A stretch of 64,000 bases of DNA from Candidatus Bandiella numerosa (GTDB taxonomy: Bacteria > Pseudomonadota > Alphaproteobacteria > Rickettsiales > Midichloriaceae): positions 868,001 to 932,000 of the forward strand of contig NZ_CP104164.1 of NCBI RefSeq assembly GCF_029981845.1, read 5' to 3'. Every line of letters begins with the position of its first letter. Within the stretch, counting starts at the first letter, position 1. Below the pieces are notes generated by a model. It searched no databases. It was not told the DNA's origin and was given only the letters and a program-made list of their open reading frames with translations. This document shows positions 18,501-27,358 of the stretch, one piece after another. The position numbers and the translations under genes are program-made.

Positions 18501-21125
18501 AAAGATATATCAGCTAATTATGACAAGGTTAAGTTTGATTTAGAATTTATAGCTCATAAACTAAAAGACTCAACTTTAGGAGTCAGAATTAATTATCTGG
18601 TAGATATATACAGTCATGAAACAATAGAAAGATTTGCAGATTTTTTTAAAAATATTATAAAAGAAGCTGTTGAAGATATTAAGTTACCAATTAGTGATAT
18701 AAATATCATATCAAAAAAGGAGCAGAGTGGCCAAATTAAGCTTCTCAATAAAAATAATAGCTTAAACGAGAATATAAGGCCATTACTATTTAATCAGCTA
18801 TTTACTAGGAATATTAGAGCCAACCCAGATAGAATAGCAATTTGCGATCAAGGAATTTTCATAACTTTTGAAGAATTAGATCAGAGAAGTGATTATCTAT
18901 CGAATTGTTTTTACAAGGCCGGATTAAGACGTGGTGACTTTATTGTTTATGGAGGTTCCAGAGGTTTAGAGGCAGTTATTGCTATGTTGGCAATATTTAA
19001 ACTTGGGGCGACATATGTGCCAGTTGACCCTAACACCCCTGGGGAAAGAATAAATTTTATTTTATCAGACTCAACAGCAAAGTGCATTGTTGCAGATTCT
19101 TCGCACAGAGATAAGTTTAAAAACCTGTTTTCAGGTATAATAATATTAATGGAGGACTATAAAAATATAAGAAAAGAGCAAATTCAGAGTAAAAAATTAG
19201 AACAAGTTCAGGGCCATGATATAGCTTATTTAATTTATACATCAGGAACAACGGGCAAACCTAAGGGAGTGATGATGAGCCATTATGCTATGTCTATTAG
19301 ATTAGGTTCTTTTGCTGAATTATTTAATTTACAATTATCTGATAAAGTTGCTCAGCAAGCTTCATTATCATTTGACGTTTCATTACAAGAAATACTGTGC
19401 CCTTTAGTATCATGCTCAACAATACATTTCATCCCTCATGATGTCGTCAGGCAGCCTGATGACCTAATAAAATTGATTGAATGTCATCAAATTACTTTTA
19501 TTGAATTTATTCCTTCTTTTTTAAAAAACTTATTAACATCTTATACTATAAGCAAAAAAATTCGCTTAAATAAAATTGTAGTGGGCGGAGAGCCATTAAC
19601 AAGTTCGCTGATCAAAGTTTTCAATGATAAATTAGATGCCACTTTAATAAATATGTGTGGACCAACAGAAGTTTGTATGGATGCCACTTATTGGATATGC
19701 GACGATAATTTACCTAGATTAGGAGTTCCTTTAAAATATACATATGCGTATATTTTGGATCATGATCTTAATATAGTTCCAAAAAATTATCCTGGTGAAT
19801 TATATTTTGCTACAGATGCTATGGCAATAGGGTACAAAGGGCTGCCAGCACTAACTGCTGAGAAATTTATTGCTAATAAATTTGAAAATACAGGAAGTAG
19901 GTTGTATAAATCTGGCGATTTAGTAAGGCTTCTACCAAACGGAAAGCTTGATTTTGTTGGCAGAAAAGATTTCCAACTTAAAATTAGAGGTTACAGGGTT
20001 GAAATAGAAGAAATTGAAAAAGTATTAGAAAAGTATACAAATATTAAGAAAATAGCTGTAACCTATCAAACAGATAATAACACAAATAACAATTATTTGT
20101 TGTGTTATTATACGGCTATTAAGGAAATAGACGATAAGCAAATAATTAGCTACTTGGAACAATATTTGCCTGATTATATGATTCCTAGTGCATTTATTTA
20201 TTTGGTTGATATGCCAATTAATATTAATGGTAAAGTGGATAAACAAACGTTACCTAAGTATGAGTTACACAATAGTAAAGATTATCAAGCGCCAAAAAAC
20301 AAAATAGAAAGAATTTTATGTAAAATATGGCAAGAGGTTTTAGGGATTGATAAAGTAGGTGTTCAAGATAACTTTTTTAGATTAGGAGGAGATTCTATAA
20401 CAACTCTACAGATACTCTCAAAAGCTAGGCAAAATAGTGTTCATTTTAAACTAGAAGATCTTTTTAATTACCCTCAGATTTGTACTTTAAGTAAATTTTG
20501 TACTTTTATTAAAAGTATTGAGAATATAGCTATTTCTAATAAAAAGATAACAGGCATAGTGCCATTAACACCTATTCAATCTGACTTCTTTAGTCAAGTA
20601 GAAAATTATCACCATTTTAATCAGTCTGCAGTCCTGATTTGCCCAGAAGACATAAATCTTAATTATATAAAAAAATCAGTGGCAGCACTTATAAGTCATC
20701 ATGATATGCTTAGAGTAAAGTACAGTATTTTAGGAGATGAAGTTAAGCAAATAATTCAAGAAGAAATCAATTTTATCTATAAATATAAAGATTTATCCCA
20801 AGAAAATGATCCTATTGGCGCTCTACGCAAAGAATGTAATGCGACACATAAAGAGATAAACATTTTTATACCACAATTAATAGGCATGGGCATTTACTTT
20901 ATTGGTAAAAGTGAAGGTTATAGAATATTTATTACAATACACCATTTAGTTGTTGATGAGGTTTCGTGGCGTATTATTGTAGAAGATTTGGAAAAAGCCT
21001 ATATGCAGCTCATCAATAAAGAGAAAGTTTGCCTACCTTCTAAAACAACTTCTTTTCAAAAATGGAGCTATCTTACGAAAAATTATGCTGCAAACATTAA
21101 GCTTGAAGAAAAATCTTTCTGGTAA
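15579..21125 (+). CDS. Non-ribosomal peptide synthetase, line B first part (A-T-C-A-T-E, ends in E at an in-frame TAA)
   Basis: 1,848 residues. Order: A1 (about 1-510; VIYTSGTTGEPKG, HYGPTETT, YKTGDFAKYL), T1 (FFKLGGHSLL near 543), C (about 605-1040, active motif HHIISDGWS near 740), A2 (about 1060-1570; LIYTSGTTGKPKG near 1217), T2 (FFRLGGDSI near 1597), E (from about 1665, HHLVVDEVSW near 1787). The frame begins directly with an A domain, an in-frame TAG at 15570 excluding a C domain, so this is an initiation module. Pocket residues: A1 DLTKFGHIGK, one change from the published Asp code; A2 DVQEVGMMDK, not a code I know, with acidic residues at positions 278 and 331 that would suit a basic side chain. 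The E domain is cut by TAA at 21123-21125 after KSFW and continues in the same frame at 21126. Codon use is AT-rich and even. Confidence 0.93.
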   Translation: MSYGVGKAFEEQACKSQDKVAIIFKNRHLTYGFLNELANKLANYLRVSHSVKPGDVIGISLPRSTDFILAMLAVLKIGATYIAIDPKTPSKRIKYIIEDAQIFHVITSKSLINNLFDISISLFIEEINYSKFSSENLKISYPINPVAYVIYTSGTTGEPKGVLLGSLGIRNYVKQIANIFNKDENRIGYINSPYTDLGYTSLYTALLNGFTLCVLPEEQEFSLINLIDYLFLEKISIIKTTPSYYQLLSSEINALKEPKKEKILRYIKKVHFFVGGESLLSHYLTLKTKLTNHYGPTETTIGTTTYNIETNTLKQGNIPIGKSLKNTRVYILNDTMSIVPEGIQGEIYIGGLGVAFGYLNNPSLTAQNFLANPFCTKEEKLMGLNTRIYKTGDFAKYLPDGNIEFLGRKDEQVKINGYRIELKEIEAAINSHKDIKDCMVVTKEGLLIAYIIQGEFKVDAEELDLYLQEIIPNYMLPQYYINIDKIPLNNTGKRNKKGLPPFNKLVPQKLESYVKPTDSIEIELSEIWKEILKVEKVGRYDNFFKLGGHSLLAIKLISSINRKFNKEIRLIDLFDNPTIIGLKKLIVSADDIIASNNIRIPILSSRANSAALSFAQHRLFFLENLITDAVYNMHVAFELVGNLDRKALASAISDLVMRHESLKTVFKKDKLGNLRQIILKDVSIYEEIKIANESNIRDAIIKLKEKESNNKFDLEKGPLCRIKLLTISSNKHILILTKHHIISDGWSFNILYKELSEFYNFYKLNKKSISPKLPVRYIDYSIWQKKCFEGKQLLKQLDYWRNTLEDAPVNTCLPTDKIHPNKLTFQGGNTVLKFDLQLSNKIENICFNNNISPYIFFLTVLNVLVYKVTGNKDLIIGRLVNGRQHQEIENVIGLFVNTSVLRTKIKPPESFENLLLGVKKNLLESYQFQEVPFEKLINMLKIERNSYQNPLFQILIDYKDFNSNLSLDLDGIHIKDISANYDKVKFDLEFIAHKLKDSTLGVRINYLVDIYSHETIERFADFFKNIIKEAVEDIKLPISDINIISKKEQSGQIKLLNKNNSLNENIRPLLFNQLFTRNIRANPDRIAICDQGIFITFEELDQRSDYLSNCFYKAGLRRGDFIVYGGSRGLEAVIAMLAIFKLGATYVPVDPNTPGERINFILSDSTAKCIVADSSHRDKFKNLFSGIIILMEDYKNIRKEQIQSKKLEQVQGHDIAYLIYTSGTTGKPKGVMMSHYAMSIRLGSFAELFNLQLSDKVAQQASLSFDVSLQEILCPLVSCSTIHFIPHDVVRQPDDLIKLIECHQITFIEFIPSFLKNLLTSYTISKKIRLNKIVVGGEPLTSSLIKVFNDKLDATLINMCGPTEVCMDATYWICDDNLPRLGVPLKYTYAYILDHDLNIVPKNYPGELYFATDAMAIGYKGLPALTAEKFIANKFENTGSRLYKSGDLVRLLPNGKLDFVGRKDFQLKIRGYRVEIEEIEKVLEKYTNIKKIAVTYQTDNNTNNNYLLCYYTAIKEIDDKQIISYLEQYLPDYMIPSAFIYLVDMPININGKVDKQTLPKYELHNSKDYQAPKNKIERILCKIWQEVLGIDKVGVQDNFFRLGGDSITTLQILSKARQNSVHFKLEDLFNYPQICTLSKFCTFIKSIENIAISNKKITGIVPLTPIQSDFFSQVENYHHFNQSAVLICPEDINLNYIKKSVAALISHHDMLRVKYSILGDEVKQIIQEEINFIYKYKDLSQENDPIGALRKECNATHKEINIFIPQLIGMGIYFIGKSEGYRIFITIHHLVVDEVSWRIIVEDLEKAYMQLINKEKVCLPSKTTSFQKWSYLTKNYAANIKLEEKSFW

Positions 21126-21128
21126 AAA

Positions 21129-24100
21129 TTGGAGATTGCTTTAAATAAAGGTTGTTATAAATATCAATTAAAAGGTTTACCTAAAGAAGTTATTAAAAAA
21201 TTAGATAAAGAATATACTAAAAATTTGCTTAGGAGGACAAATCAAGCATATAAAACTGAAGTTCGTGATATATTATTAGCAGCAATTTCTTTAGCTTATA
21301 CAGATTGGCATAATTTACTAAGTAATGCTCAACAAAAAATCATTCCTCGAGAATTTATTATTGACCTTGAGGGACATGGTAGAGAAGTGAATTTAACTAA
21401 TGAAGAAGTTGATTTATCAAGAACAATAGGATGGTTTACATCTATTTATCCAGTGGATTTAAGTATTGAAGAACATAATAACATCGGAGATTTGATTAAG
21501 GAAATTAAAGAAAGAATACGCAACATACCTAATAAAGGTATGGGATATAGTAATTTAAAGACGCATGGAAAGTTTATAAAAGCTAATAACCATACATACA
21601 AACCTAATATATTATTTAATTTTCTTGGTCAAAAAAAATCGGTGCAGTCAGCATATAATAAAGAAAATAGAGTGTTTGATTTGTCTTTTGAAATAAGAAG
21701 TTTAAATATAGCTCAAGAAAATCAACTAAGTCACAAAATTATAATTAACTGCGCTATATATAACGATATTTTTTCGATAAGATTCACTTTTGATACAAAA
21801 TATTTTTCATATCTTGAAATAGAGTCCTTAGCAAATAGCTATATTAAATCTCTAAAAATATTAATCAATTATTGTTGTAAAGAAAATAATTTTGGTTATA
21901 CATTATCTGATTTTAAAAATATAGATTTTCTGACGCAACAAAATATTGATAATAATTTAGGAAAAATTAAGAATATTACAGATGTTTATAGATTATCTCC
22001 TTTGCAAGAAGGCTTCTTATTTAATGAAGAAATGCTTTCTGAAGAACAATCTATAGGATACAACGTACAATCTACATATAAGTTAGAATATAATGTTGAC
22101 CCTAATATATTAAAAAAAGCTTGGGATGTAGTTATTAAAAATAATTCCGTGTTAAGAACTGGCTTTATATGGGAGTCTTTACCAGAATCTATACAATTTG
22201 TACTATCTGATTGTTCTCATAATTTTAAATTTAAGAAATATAAAATATTAAAAAGGGAAAAAATTTTAGAAATAGCGGCAATAGAAAGATCAAAAAAATT
22301 TGAGTTTAATTATCCACCAATAAGTAAGGTTTTGTTATTAAGTGATGACACATCAAAATATATGATATGGACAACTCATCATATAATAAGTGATGGATGG
22401 TCTACAGGCTTACTACTAAAAGAACTAAAAAACATATATCATAGCTTGATCAAAAAAACTGAGTTTAATTGTGAAAGACGTATAGAGTATGTGGATTATA
22501 TTAGATGGATACAAAAACAAAATAAAGAATTAGCAATTTATGATTGGAAAAATTATTTAAATAATATTACAGAGGACAATTGTTTGGAATTCTCTGCTAA
22601 AACTGTTATAGAAAAAAGTAGTAGTAGTCATAAGGATTATTTCTTCCACATAAATAGAAAAACTAGTAATACTTTAAAACAAGTTGCAAAGAAAAATGAT
22701 GTGACTACAAACACAGTTTTTCAAGCAACATTAGGTATTATTATAAGTAAATATACCCAATTAACAGATTTTACTTTAGGCATTACTGTTTCAGGGAGAA
22801 CTATAGATTTACAAAATATTGATGAGTTAATCGGATTAACAATAAATACATTGCCATTGCGAATCAAACTAAATAACAAAGAAAATTTTAAGCACTTTTT
22901 GCAAAAATTACATGCATCGACTACATTTATTAATCAAACAAGTTTTCTCTCATTAGCTGAAATACAAAAGCTATTTGTTAAAGATGTTCACAGTTTATTT
23001 AATAGTATATTAGTATATGAAAATTATCCCAGAGATGAAATAAATTCTAATTTAAATATCCTTAAATTAAAAAAATACCATAACTTTAGTGAAACGGAAT
23101 ATCCATTTACTTTGGTTGTATATCCAGGAGAACAATTTTATATAAGAATAATTTATAGCGATAAGCATTTTACCAGTGAATTTTTAGAAATTTTTAAAGA
23201 TAATTTCATAAACCTTCTTGAAGTTATATCGAGAATACACGAAGATCAGATCAAAAACGTAACATTAGCACAATTGTTATATCTGTTTAGCAAAAAAATA
23301 CCTGTCAAGTTATTTGAAACCAATGAAGATATAAAAGTCATAAGAGAAGAAAGAATAGAAGGATTATTTGAGGAAAAGGTGAGGGAGTGTAGGGACAGAG
23401 TAGCAGTAATAATAGAAGGAGTACAAATAAGCTATGATGAATTAAACAAGAGAAGTAATAAAATAGGTAGGTATTTAAGAGAAAAACACGGTGTAATAAG
23501 AGAAGTGAGTGTAGGGTTATGTATAGAAAGGAGTGAACATATTGTATTGGGGATATTAGGAGTATTGAAAGCAGGAGGATGTTATATACCAATGGAGGCA
23601 AGTTATCCAGAAGAAAGGATAAGGTACATAGTAGAAGATGCAGAGTGTAAGGTAATATTAAGTAATGAGAAGAATGTAGAGAAGATAAGGAAGATAGTAG
23701 GAAATAAGATAGAAGTAATAGGAATAGACAGTGAAGAGTTTAGAAGAGAGGTAGAAAAATATAAAGGAGAAGATATAAAGGTAGAAAGAGGAGTAAAGGA
23801 TCTAGCATATATAATATATACATCTGGAACAACCGGGAAGCCGAAGGGAGTGATGCAGATTCACAACAATGTAGCAAGATTATTTAGTATAACTCAAAAA
23901 AAATATAAATTTGACCATAAAGATATATGGGTACTATTTCATTCATATATATTTGACTTCACAGTATGGGAGATATGGGGTTCTTTGTTGTATGGAGGGA
24001 AATTAGTAATAGCATCTCAAGAAAAAATCATAGATACAAAGTTATTTTTTAATTTATGTAAAACAGAAGGGATAACGGTATTAAATCAAACACCAGGAGC

Positions 24101-25880
24101 ATTTTATAATTTTATAAATGAATCAAGAAGTAGAGAAAAGTTATCTAAATTAAGATATGTAATATTTGGAGGAGATGCATTAAATCAAGGAAAATTAAGA
24201 GAATGGTTGAATAAGTATGGATATAATAAGCCAAGACTGGTAAATATGTACGGCATAACAGAAACAACAGTACACGCAACATATAAGGCGATAAAAGAAG
24301 AAGATGAAAATAACAATAACAATTCTATAGGGAGAAGATTAGGAGATTTAAAGATATATATATTATCAAAAGAAGGAGAAGTATTACCAATCGGAGCGAT
24401 AGGAGAGATATGTATAGGAGGAGAAGGATTAGCAAGAGGATATCTAAATAGGCCAGGGTTAACAGCAGAAAAATTTATAGCAAACCCATTTGCAACAGAA
24501 GAAGACATAAAGAGAGGATATAGTAGGTTATATAGGACAGGAGATTTAGGCAGATATTTAAGTGATGGAAATATAGAATATATAGGAAGGAATGATGAGC
24601 AAGTGAAGATCAGAGGATATAGAATAGAGCTTGGGGAGATAGAGAATGTGATGCAGAGCTATGAAGGAGTTAGGCAGAGTGTAGTGGTAGCAAAGGAAAG
24701 AGAAGGAGGAGGAGATAAGTATATAGTAGGATATTATGTAAGTGAGGAAGAGTTAGATGAAAAAGAAATGGAGAATTATTTGGGGAATAAGTTACCAGAA
24801 TATATGATGCCGAGTAAGTTGATGAAGATAGGAGAGATAGTACTTACAATAAATGGGAAGATAGATAAGAAAGGGTTGCCAGAAATAGAATTTAGTAATG
24901 AGGAAGGGTATGTGGCTCCGAGGAATGATATAGAAGAGAAGTTATGCAAGATATGGGAGGAGGTGTTAGGAATAGATAAGGTGGGAATAAAGGATGACTT
25001 CTTTAAATTGGGGGGTCATTCGATTAAATTGATGCAGGTACTTTCTATGATGCATGCTCAAGGCATTTATGTTCCGATAAAGTATCTATATACGAATCCA
25101 AATATAAGAAAAGTTGCTTTATACCTCATTAATAATAATTTAAAAAAACAAAATTCTAATGAAACTTTCAATCAATTGGGTCTATATAATCTCCTTGATA
25201 GCTGTAGCCAAAATAATAATAAAAACAAAATAGATACACTTTTTCCTATTACCACTGCAGAAGAAAAGAAAAAATTACCAAAATTATTTTTAATTCACCC
25301 TGGTAGTGGATTATCTTTTTCATACATAGATATTGAAAAATACTTATCTTATTACGTTTATGGCCTTAATAATCCATATTTTTTCAACCCAAAGAGATTT
25401 AATAATGTTGAAGAAATGGCTCAATACTATCTTGCAGAAATATTAAAAGTTCAAAGTGAGGGAATATATTATTTAGCTGGCTATTCTTTTGGAGGACTTT
25501 TAGCTTATGCCATCGCTACAATTATGCAAAAAAGAAAAAATTTGAAATGCAAGCTGATATTATTAGATACTGCTGTTAATATTGCTCAGCTTAAAGGTAC
25601 CCCTAATGAAGCAAAACATAGTAATGATAAATTATTAAATGAAAAGTTGAACGAAAATAATAAGCATTTAAGTTACATATCAACCAAATATATTTTTGAG
25701 CCTATTGATAGTCAGATTATATTTTTTAAGAATAAAAATAATAAGGGCACTTTAGCAAATTTAACTAGTAATTGCCGTGAGTTTGTAATGAAAGGTACGC
25801 ATTCCACTTTTCTTGAAGAAGATATTATTAATATAACAAGAGAAATGAATAATTTTAGTGTGATAAATGATGAAAAATAA
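21129..25880 (+). CDS. Non-ribosomal peptide synthetase, line B second part (E remainder-C-A-T-TE)
   Basis: 1,583 residues if translation restarts at TTG 21129; more likely it is the rest of the same polypeptide as 15579-21125, since both share a frame and the first 250 residues complete the E domain (LEGHGREVNL, IGWFTSIYPV). Next: C domain (about 285-720, HHIISDGWS near 416), A3 (about 745-1260), T3 (FFKLGGHSIKLMQ near 1292) and a terminal thioesterase (about 1395-1583) with LFLIHPGSG, GYSFGG and GTHSTFLEE. A3 pocket residues DFWNIGMVHK equal the published Thr code. No ribosome binding site is evident before 21129. The stretch 23341-25020 is purine-rich with AGA/AGG and GGG codons unlike A1 and A2, and nearly matches NRPS A at both flanks, so this module was probably acquired by recombination. 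The TE should release the peptide by hydrolysis or cyclisation. Confidence 0.9.
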   Translation: MEIALNKGCYKYQLKGLPKEVIKKLDKEYTKNLLRRTNQAYKTEVRDILLAAISLAYTDWHNLLSNAQQKIIPREFIIDLEGHGREVNLTNEEVDLSRTIGWFTSIYPVDLSIEEHNNIGDLIKEIKERIRNIPNKGMGYSNLKTHGKFIKANNHTYKPNILFNFLGQKKSVQSAYNKENRVFDLSFEIRSLNIAQENQLSHKIIINCAIYNDIFSIRFTFDTKYFSYLEIESLANSYIKSLKILINYCCKENNFGYTLSDFKNIDFLTQQNIDNNLGKIKNITDVYRLSPLQEGFLFNEEMLSEEQSIGYNVQSTYKLEYNVDPNILKKAWDVVIKNNSVLRTGFIWESLPESIQFVLSDCSHNFKFKKYKILKREKILEIAAIERSKKFEFNYPPISKVLLLSDDTSKYMIWTTHHIISDGWSTGLLLKELKNIYHSLIKKTEFNCERRIEYVDYIRWIQKQNKELAIYDWKNYLNNITEDNCLEFSAKTVIEKSSSSHKDYFFHINRKTSNTLKQVAKKNDVTTNTVFQATLGIIISKYTQLTDFTLGITVSGRTIDLQNIDELIGLTINTLPLRIKLNNKENFKHFLQKLHASTTFINQTSFLSLAEIQKLFVKDVHSLFNSILVYENYPRDEINSNLNILKLKKYHNFSETEYPFTLVVYPGEQFYIRIIYSDKHFTSEFLEIFKDNFINLLEVISRIHEDQIKNVTLAQLLYLFSKKIPVKLFETNEDIKVIREERIEGLFEEKVRECRDRVAVIIEGVQISYDELNKRSNKIGRYLREKHGVIREVSVGLCIERSEHIVLGILGVLKAGGCYIPMEASYPEERIRYIVEDAECKVILSNEKNVEKIRKIVGNKIEVIGIDSEEFRREVEKYKGEDIKVERGVKDLAYIIYTSGTTGKPKGVMQIHNNVARLFSITQKKYKFDHKDIWVLFHSYIFDFTVWEIWGSLLYGGKLVIASQEKIIDTKLFFNLCKTEGITVLNQTPGAFYNFINESRSREKLSKLRYVIFGGDALNQGKLREWLNKYGYNKPRLVNMYGITETTVHATYKAIKEEDENNNNNSIGRRLGDLKIYILSKEGEVLPIGAIGEICIGGEGLARGYLNRPGLTAEKFIANPFATEEDIKRGYSRLYRTGDLGRYLSDGNIEYIGRNDEQVKIRGYRIELGEIENVMQSYEGVRQSVVVAKEREGGGDKYIVGYYVSEEELDEKEMENYLGNKLPEYMMPSKLMKIGEIVLTINGKIDKKGLPEIEFSNEEGYVAPRNDIEEKLCKIWEEVLGIDKVGIKDDFFKLGGHSIKLMQVLSMMHAQGIYVPIKYLYTNPNIRKVALYLINNNLKKQNSNETFNQLGLYNLLDSCSQNNNKNKIDTLFPITTAEEKKKLPKLFLIHPGSGLSFSYIDIEKYLSYYVYGLNNPYFFNPKRFNNVEEMAQYYLAEILKVQSEGIYYLAGYSFGGLLAYAIATIMQKRKNLKCKLILLDTAVNIAQLKGTPNEAKHSNDKLLNEKLNENNKHLSYISTKYIFEPIDSQIIFFKNKNNKGTLANLTSNCREFVMKGTHSTFLEEDIINITREMNNFSVINDEK

Positions 25881-25931
25881 AATCAAAAAACTATTTTGCT
25901 CCTATAACATTTATATTTGAGAGGTACAAAA

Positions 25932-27215
25932 ATGATTTCTAAAGAAAGATTTTGTTCATATGAAGAATATCCATTATCCCATGTTCAAAAAGTATTATTA
26001 GATGATTATATAGCCTATAGTAATAACCACTTAACACAGGCTGTGTATAAAATAAACATGAAGTTAGATGTAGAGATAATATGCAAAGCATGGGAAAGAA
26101 TAATAAGAAAATATGAGGTGCTAAGAACTAGTTTTGAATATGGAGATAGAAAAAAAACTACTCAATGTTTTAATAATAAAATACCTTATCCTTTTATTAA
26201 AAAAAATTTAACCAATCTGGATAATATAGAAAAAGAAATCAATGATTTATTAAAGAACGATGAGAGTAAAAGTTTTAATTTAAATAAAGCTCCGCTATTT
26301 AGAGTTTATTTTATAGGATTATTGGATAATGTTGATTATATGATATTTAGTTATCATCCTATAATACTAGATATATTCTCCGTGCAAAAAATAGCATATG
26401 AATTATTACAACTTTGCGAATCAGATATTATAAAAAATTCATATATAAAGCAATATACTCACTATAAAGAGTATTTAATATGGCTGCAAAATCAAGGCAA
26501 AAATGAAGCTGAAAAATTTTGGAAACATTATTTAAAGCAAGAAAAAAACTTTACCCAATTAAAAAGCAAAACAAATAAAACCGAAAAAGAGTATGAAGAG
26601 TATAATTTTACAATTAATCAAAAACAAGCTAAAGAGATTAAAAAAGCAGTGAATAAATTCAATGTAACAGTGAACACATTAATGCAAGGAGTTTTTTCTG
26701 TCTTATTGAGCAATATTACAAAAGAAAAGAAATTGATATATGGAATAGTTAAAAAGGGAAGGGGGGCAGGCTTAACAAATATAGATAATATGATAGGAAA
26801 TTTTAGCAGTATTTTACCTTCAAAGGTAGAGATAGATGAAAAAGTATCTATAGAAAATTTTCTTAAAAATTTATATAAAGATTCTCATAAGATTAATAAA
26901 TATTCATATATACCTTTAGAATATATAAAGCTGTGGTGTGATATTCCTAAAGATATAAATTTTGACGTAGTCTACCTATTTCACAGCAATTTTGAACTTT
27001 GTGATTCGAATATGCAATTAATAAAAAATATAGATATGAATGGCTTTCCCTTGATGATTAAAGTGTTGCGCAATAAGGAAATTAACATTAAATTAAAATA
27101 TCAAACAAAGTACTTCAGCTCTCTCTCTATAGAAAATATGGTAGAATATTTTTTCATAATATTGAAGGATTTGTTGAAATATTCAAAAAAATCACTTTCC
27201 ATATTATTATATTGA
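25932..27215 (+). CDS. Free-standing condensation-domain-like protein
   Basis: 427 residues with the C-domain layout: N-terminal YPLSHVQKVLLDDY, LRTSFEYGD, a motif region FSYHPIILDIFS where active enzymes have HHxxxDG, and the second lobe with VNTLMQGVFSVLL and a latch-like IGNFSSILPSKV. The second His survives, the first is Tyr and the Asp is one place late, so catalysis may be lost or altered. Stand-alone C proteins can attach a side amino acid or an amine, or release the product. It lies 51 bp after the line-B NRPS. I chose ATG 25932, preceded by GAGAGG; the longer frame would start at TTG 25917 within that site. Confidence 0.82.
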   Translation: MISKERFCSYEEYPLSHVQKVLLDDYIAYSNNHLTQAVYKINMKLDVEIICKAWERIIRKYEVLRTSFEYGDRKKTTQCFNNKIPYPFIKKNLTNLDNIEKEINDLLKNDESKSFNLNKAPLFRVYFIGLLDNVDYMIFSYHPIILDIFSVQKIAYELLQLCESDIIKNSYIKQYTHYKEYLIWLQNQGKNEAEKFWKHYLKQEKNFTQLKSKTNKTEKEYEEYNFTINQKQAKEIKKAVNKFNVTVNTLMQGVFSVLLSNITKEKKLIYGIVKKGRGAGLTNIDNMIGNFSSILPSKVEIDEKVSIENFLKNLYKDSHKINKYSYIPLEYIKLWCDIPKDINFDVVYLFHSNFELCDSNMQLIKNIDMNGFPLMIKVLRNKEINIKLKYQTKYFSSLSIENMVEYFFIILKDLLKYSKKSLSILLY

Positions 27216-27358
27216 CACCTATAGCTAAATGAATTACGCTTTTTCATGTGCTTTAGGTTTGGTTTGGACGATATAAAAATATCTGATCGCTTGTAAATTA
27301 GCATAATATTATCCATTTTCACATTTTAAGCTTTTTTAACCTGATTGTAGGAAATAAA

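Noticed and set aside
21050..21200. Possible alternative genetic code with TAA as sense codon
   Set aside because: Most genes here end properly at TAA, so a recoded TAA is not supported; nonsense mutation is simpler.
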